Source: Nocardioides currus
GTDB taxonomy: Bacteria; Actinomycetota; Actinomycetes; Propionibacteriales; Nocardioidaceae
Length of the DNA: 64,000 bases
Assembly (NCBI RefSeq): GCF_003057875.1
Contig: NZ_PYXZ01000002.1
Span: 496,254 to 560,253, forward strand
Reading direction: 5' to 3'
Shown: positions 63,776 to 64,000 of the stretch, in pieces
How positions within the stretch are numbered: the first letter of the stretch is position 1
How the letters are laid out: each line of letters opens with the position of its first letter
Notes under the pieces: generated by a model
What the model saw: the letters and a program-made list of their open reading frames with translations, nothing else
Database searches by the model: none
What the model was told of the DNA's origin: nothing
Position numbers and translations under genes: made by a program

Positions 63776-64000
63776 TCAGGACGCGGGGTACGGCGCCGTG
63801 CGCAACGCCGCCGCGAGGTGCGCCGCGTTCGCGGCCGCCGTCGCGATCGTCTCGCGGGTCTTCTCGGGAGCCTCGTCGAGGTCCTGGTAGTCGGTCGAGC
63901 CCATCGCCTCGCCCACCCAGTAGGCGCTCGCGCTGGCGGCGACGGTGAACCCGACGTCGTTGAGGGCCTGGAAGCACTCGGCCGCGACGTGGTGAGCCCC
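63776..64000 (-). CDS. Flavodoxin-like NAD(P)H-dependent FMN reductase, 5' end cut by window edge
   Basis: Only the C-terminal 74 residues are present. They read AYWVGEAMGSTDYQDL then PEKTRETIATAAANAAHLAAALRTAPYPAS, which matches the end of flavodoxin-like/NADPH-dependent FMN reductases (YW...G...DYxDL, then N-hla-xL-r.aPYP). The stop is TGA at 63776-63778. The full enzyme and its start lie beyond the right edge, so this call is of moderate strength. Confidence 0.65.
   Translation of the reverse strand, partial: GAHHVAAECFQALNDVGFTVAASASAYWVGEAMGSTDYQDLDEAPEKTRETIATAAANAAHLAAALRTAPYPAS

Overview
The window is about 72% G+C, densely packed, and reads as the chromosome of a high-G+C actinobacterium, most likely of the Nocardioidaceae (Nocardioides-like). 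Supporting signs are GTG starts, 4-bp ATGA/GTGA overlaps, an accD5-accE/birA/PH-domain/adenylate-cyclase/purK-purE neighbourhood, an NAD(P)H:quinone reductase of the LpdA type, DUF222-HNH nuclease, WXG-type proteins, and an actinobacterial LexA box. No rRNA, tRNA, CRISPR array, prophage or transposase was seen. No gap between genes exceeds 300 bases. Two genes are cut by the edges: a GAF-domain regulator on the left and a flavodoxin-like reductase on the right.

Layout. 1-4111 (minus): sugar-type ABC importer (binding protein, two permeases, no ATPase) followed by a GAF regulator, preceded by a perfect LacI-type operator and a uronate-dehydrogenase-like gene. 4990-13773: purine nucleoside phosphorylase, NUDIX, lipoamide dehydrogenase, a three-gene ESX-like unit (two WXG-type proteins around an EspG-like protein), a quinone reductase, a small kinase, an SOS-box-controlled DUF222-HNH protein and a monooxygenase. 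13913-16931: SpoIID-like secreted protein, GNAT, pentapeptide-DinB protein, RidA. 16951-28972: the most coherent system, an IclR regulator plus sulfatase facing an eight-gene operon with a dipeptide-type ABC importer, a beta-lactamase-fold serine hydrolase, a beta-keto acid cleavage enzyme (DUF849), an L-carnitine-dehydrogenase-like enzyme and a hotdog thioesterase. The last three match the known carnitine to glycine-betaine route, so this is probably a (acyl)carnitine uptake and degradation cluster with unusual transport and hydrolase parts.

28969-46440: pyruvate carboxylase, a TetR/FAD-dehydrogenase pair, SGNH esterase, a DUF2231-response regulator-histidine kinase-COG4705 group sharing a tandem operator, a TetR/epimerase pair with duplicated operators, acyl-CoA carboxylase alpha chain, alkaline phosphatase and acyl-CoA dehydrogenase. 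46522-53882: GtrA protein, tripartite tricarboxylate transporter with a universal stress protein, Maf, an AbiEi/DUF559-like gene bracketed by two related 37-bp palindromes, and a DUF885 hydrolase. 53921-64000: carboxylase beta/epsilon chains, biotin ligase, PH-domain protein, class III adenylate cyclase, orphan winged-helix protein, purK-purE, oxidoreductase, ArfB, CoA-binding protein and a secreted protein.

Regulation. About thirty genes start 5-7 bases after a TANNNT/CANNNT hexamer, which suggests that leaderless transcription dominates here. Several operators (LacI-type, LexA, a 16-bp palindrome, two response-regulator boxes) sit 6-9 bases upstream of such hexamers, where a -35 element would be, which gives a consistent picture of promoter control.
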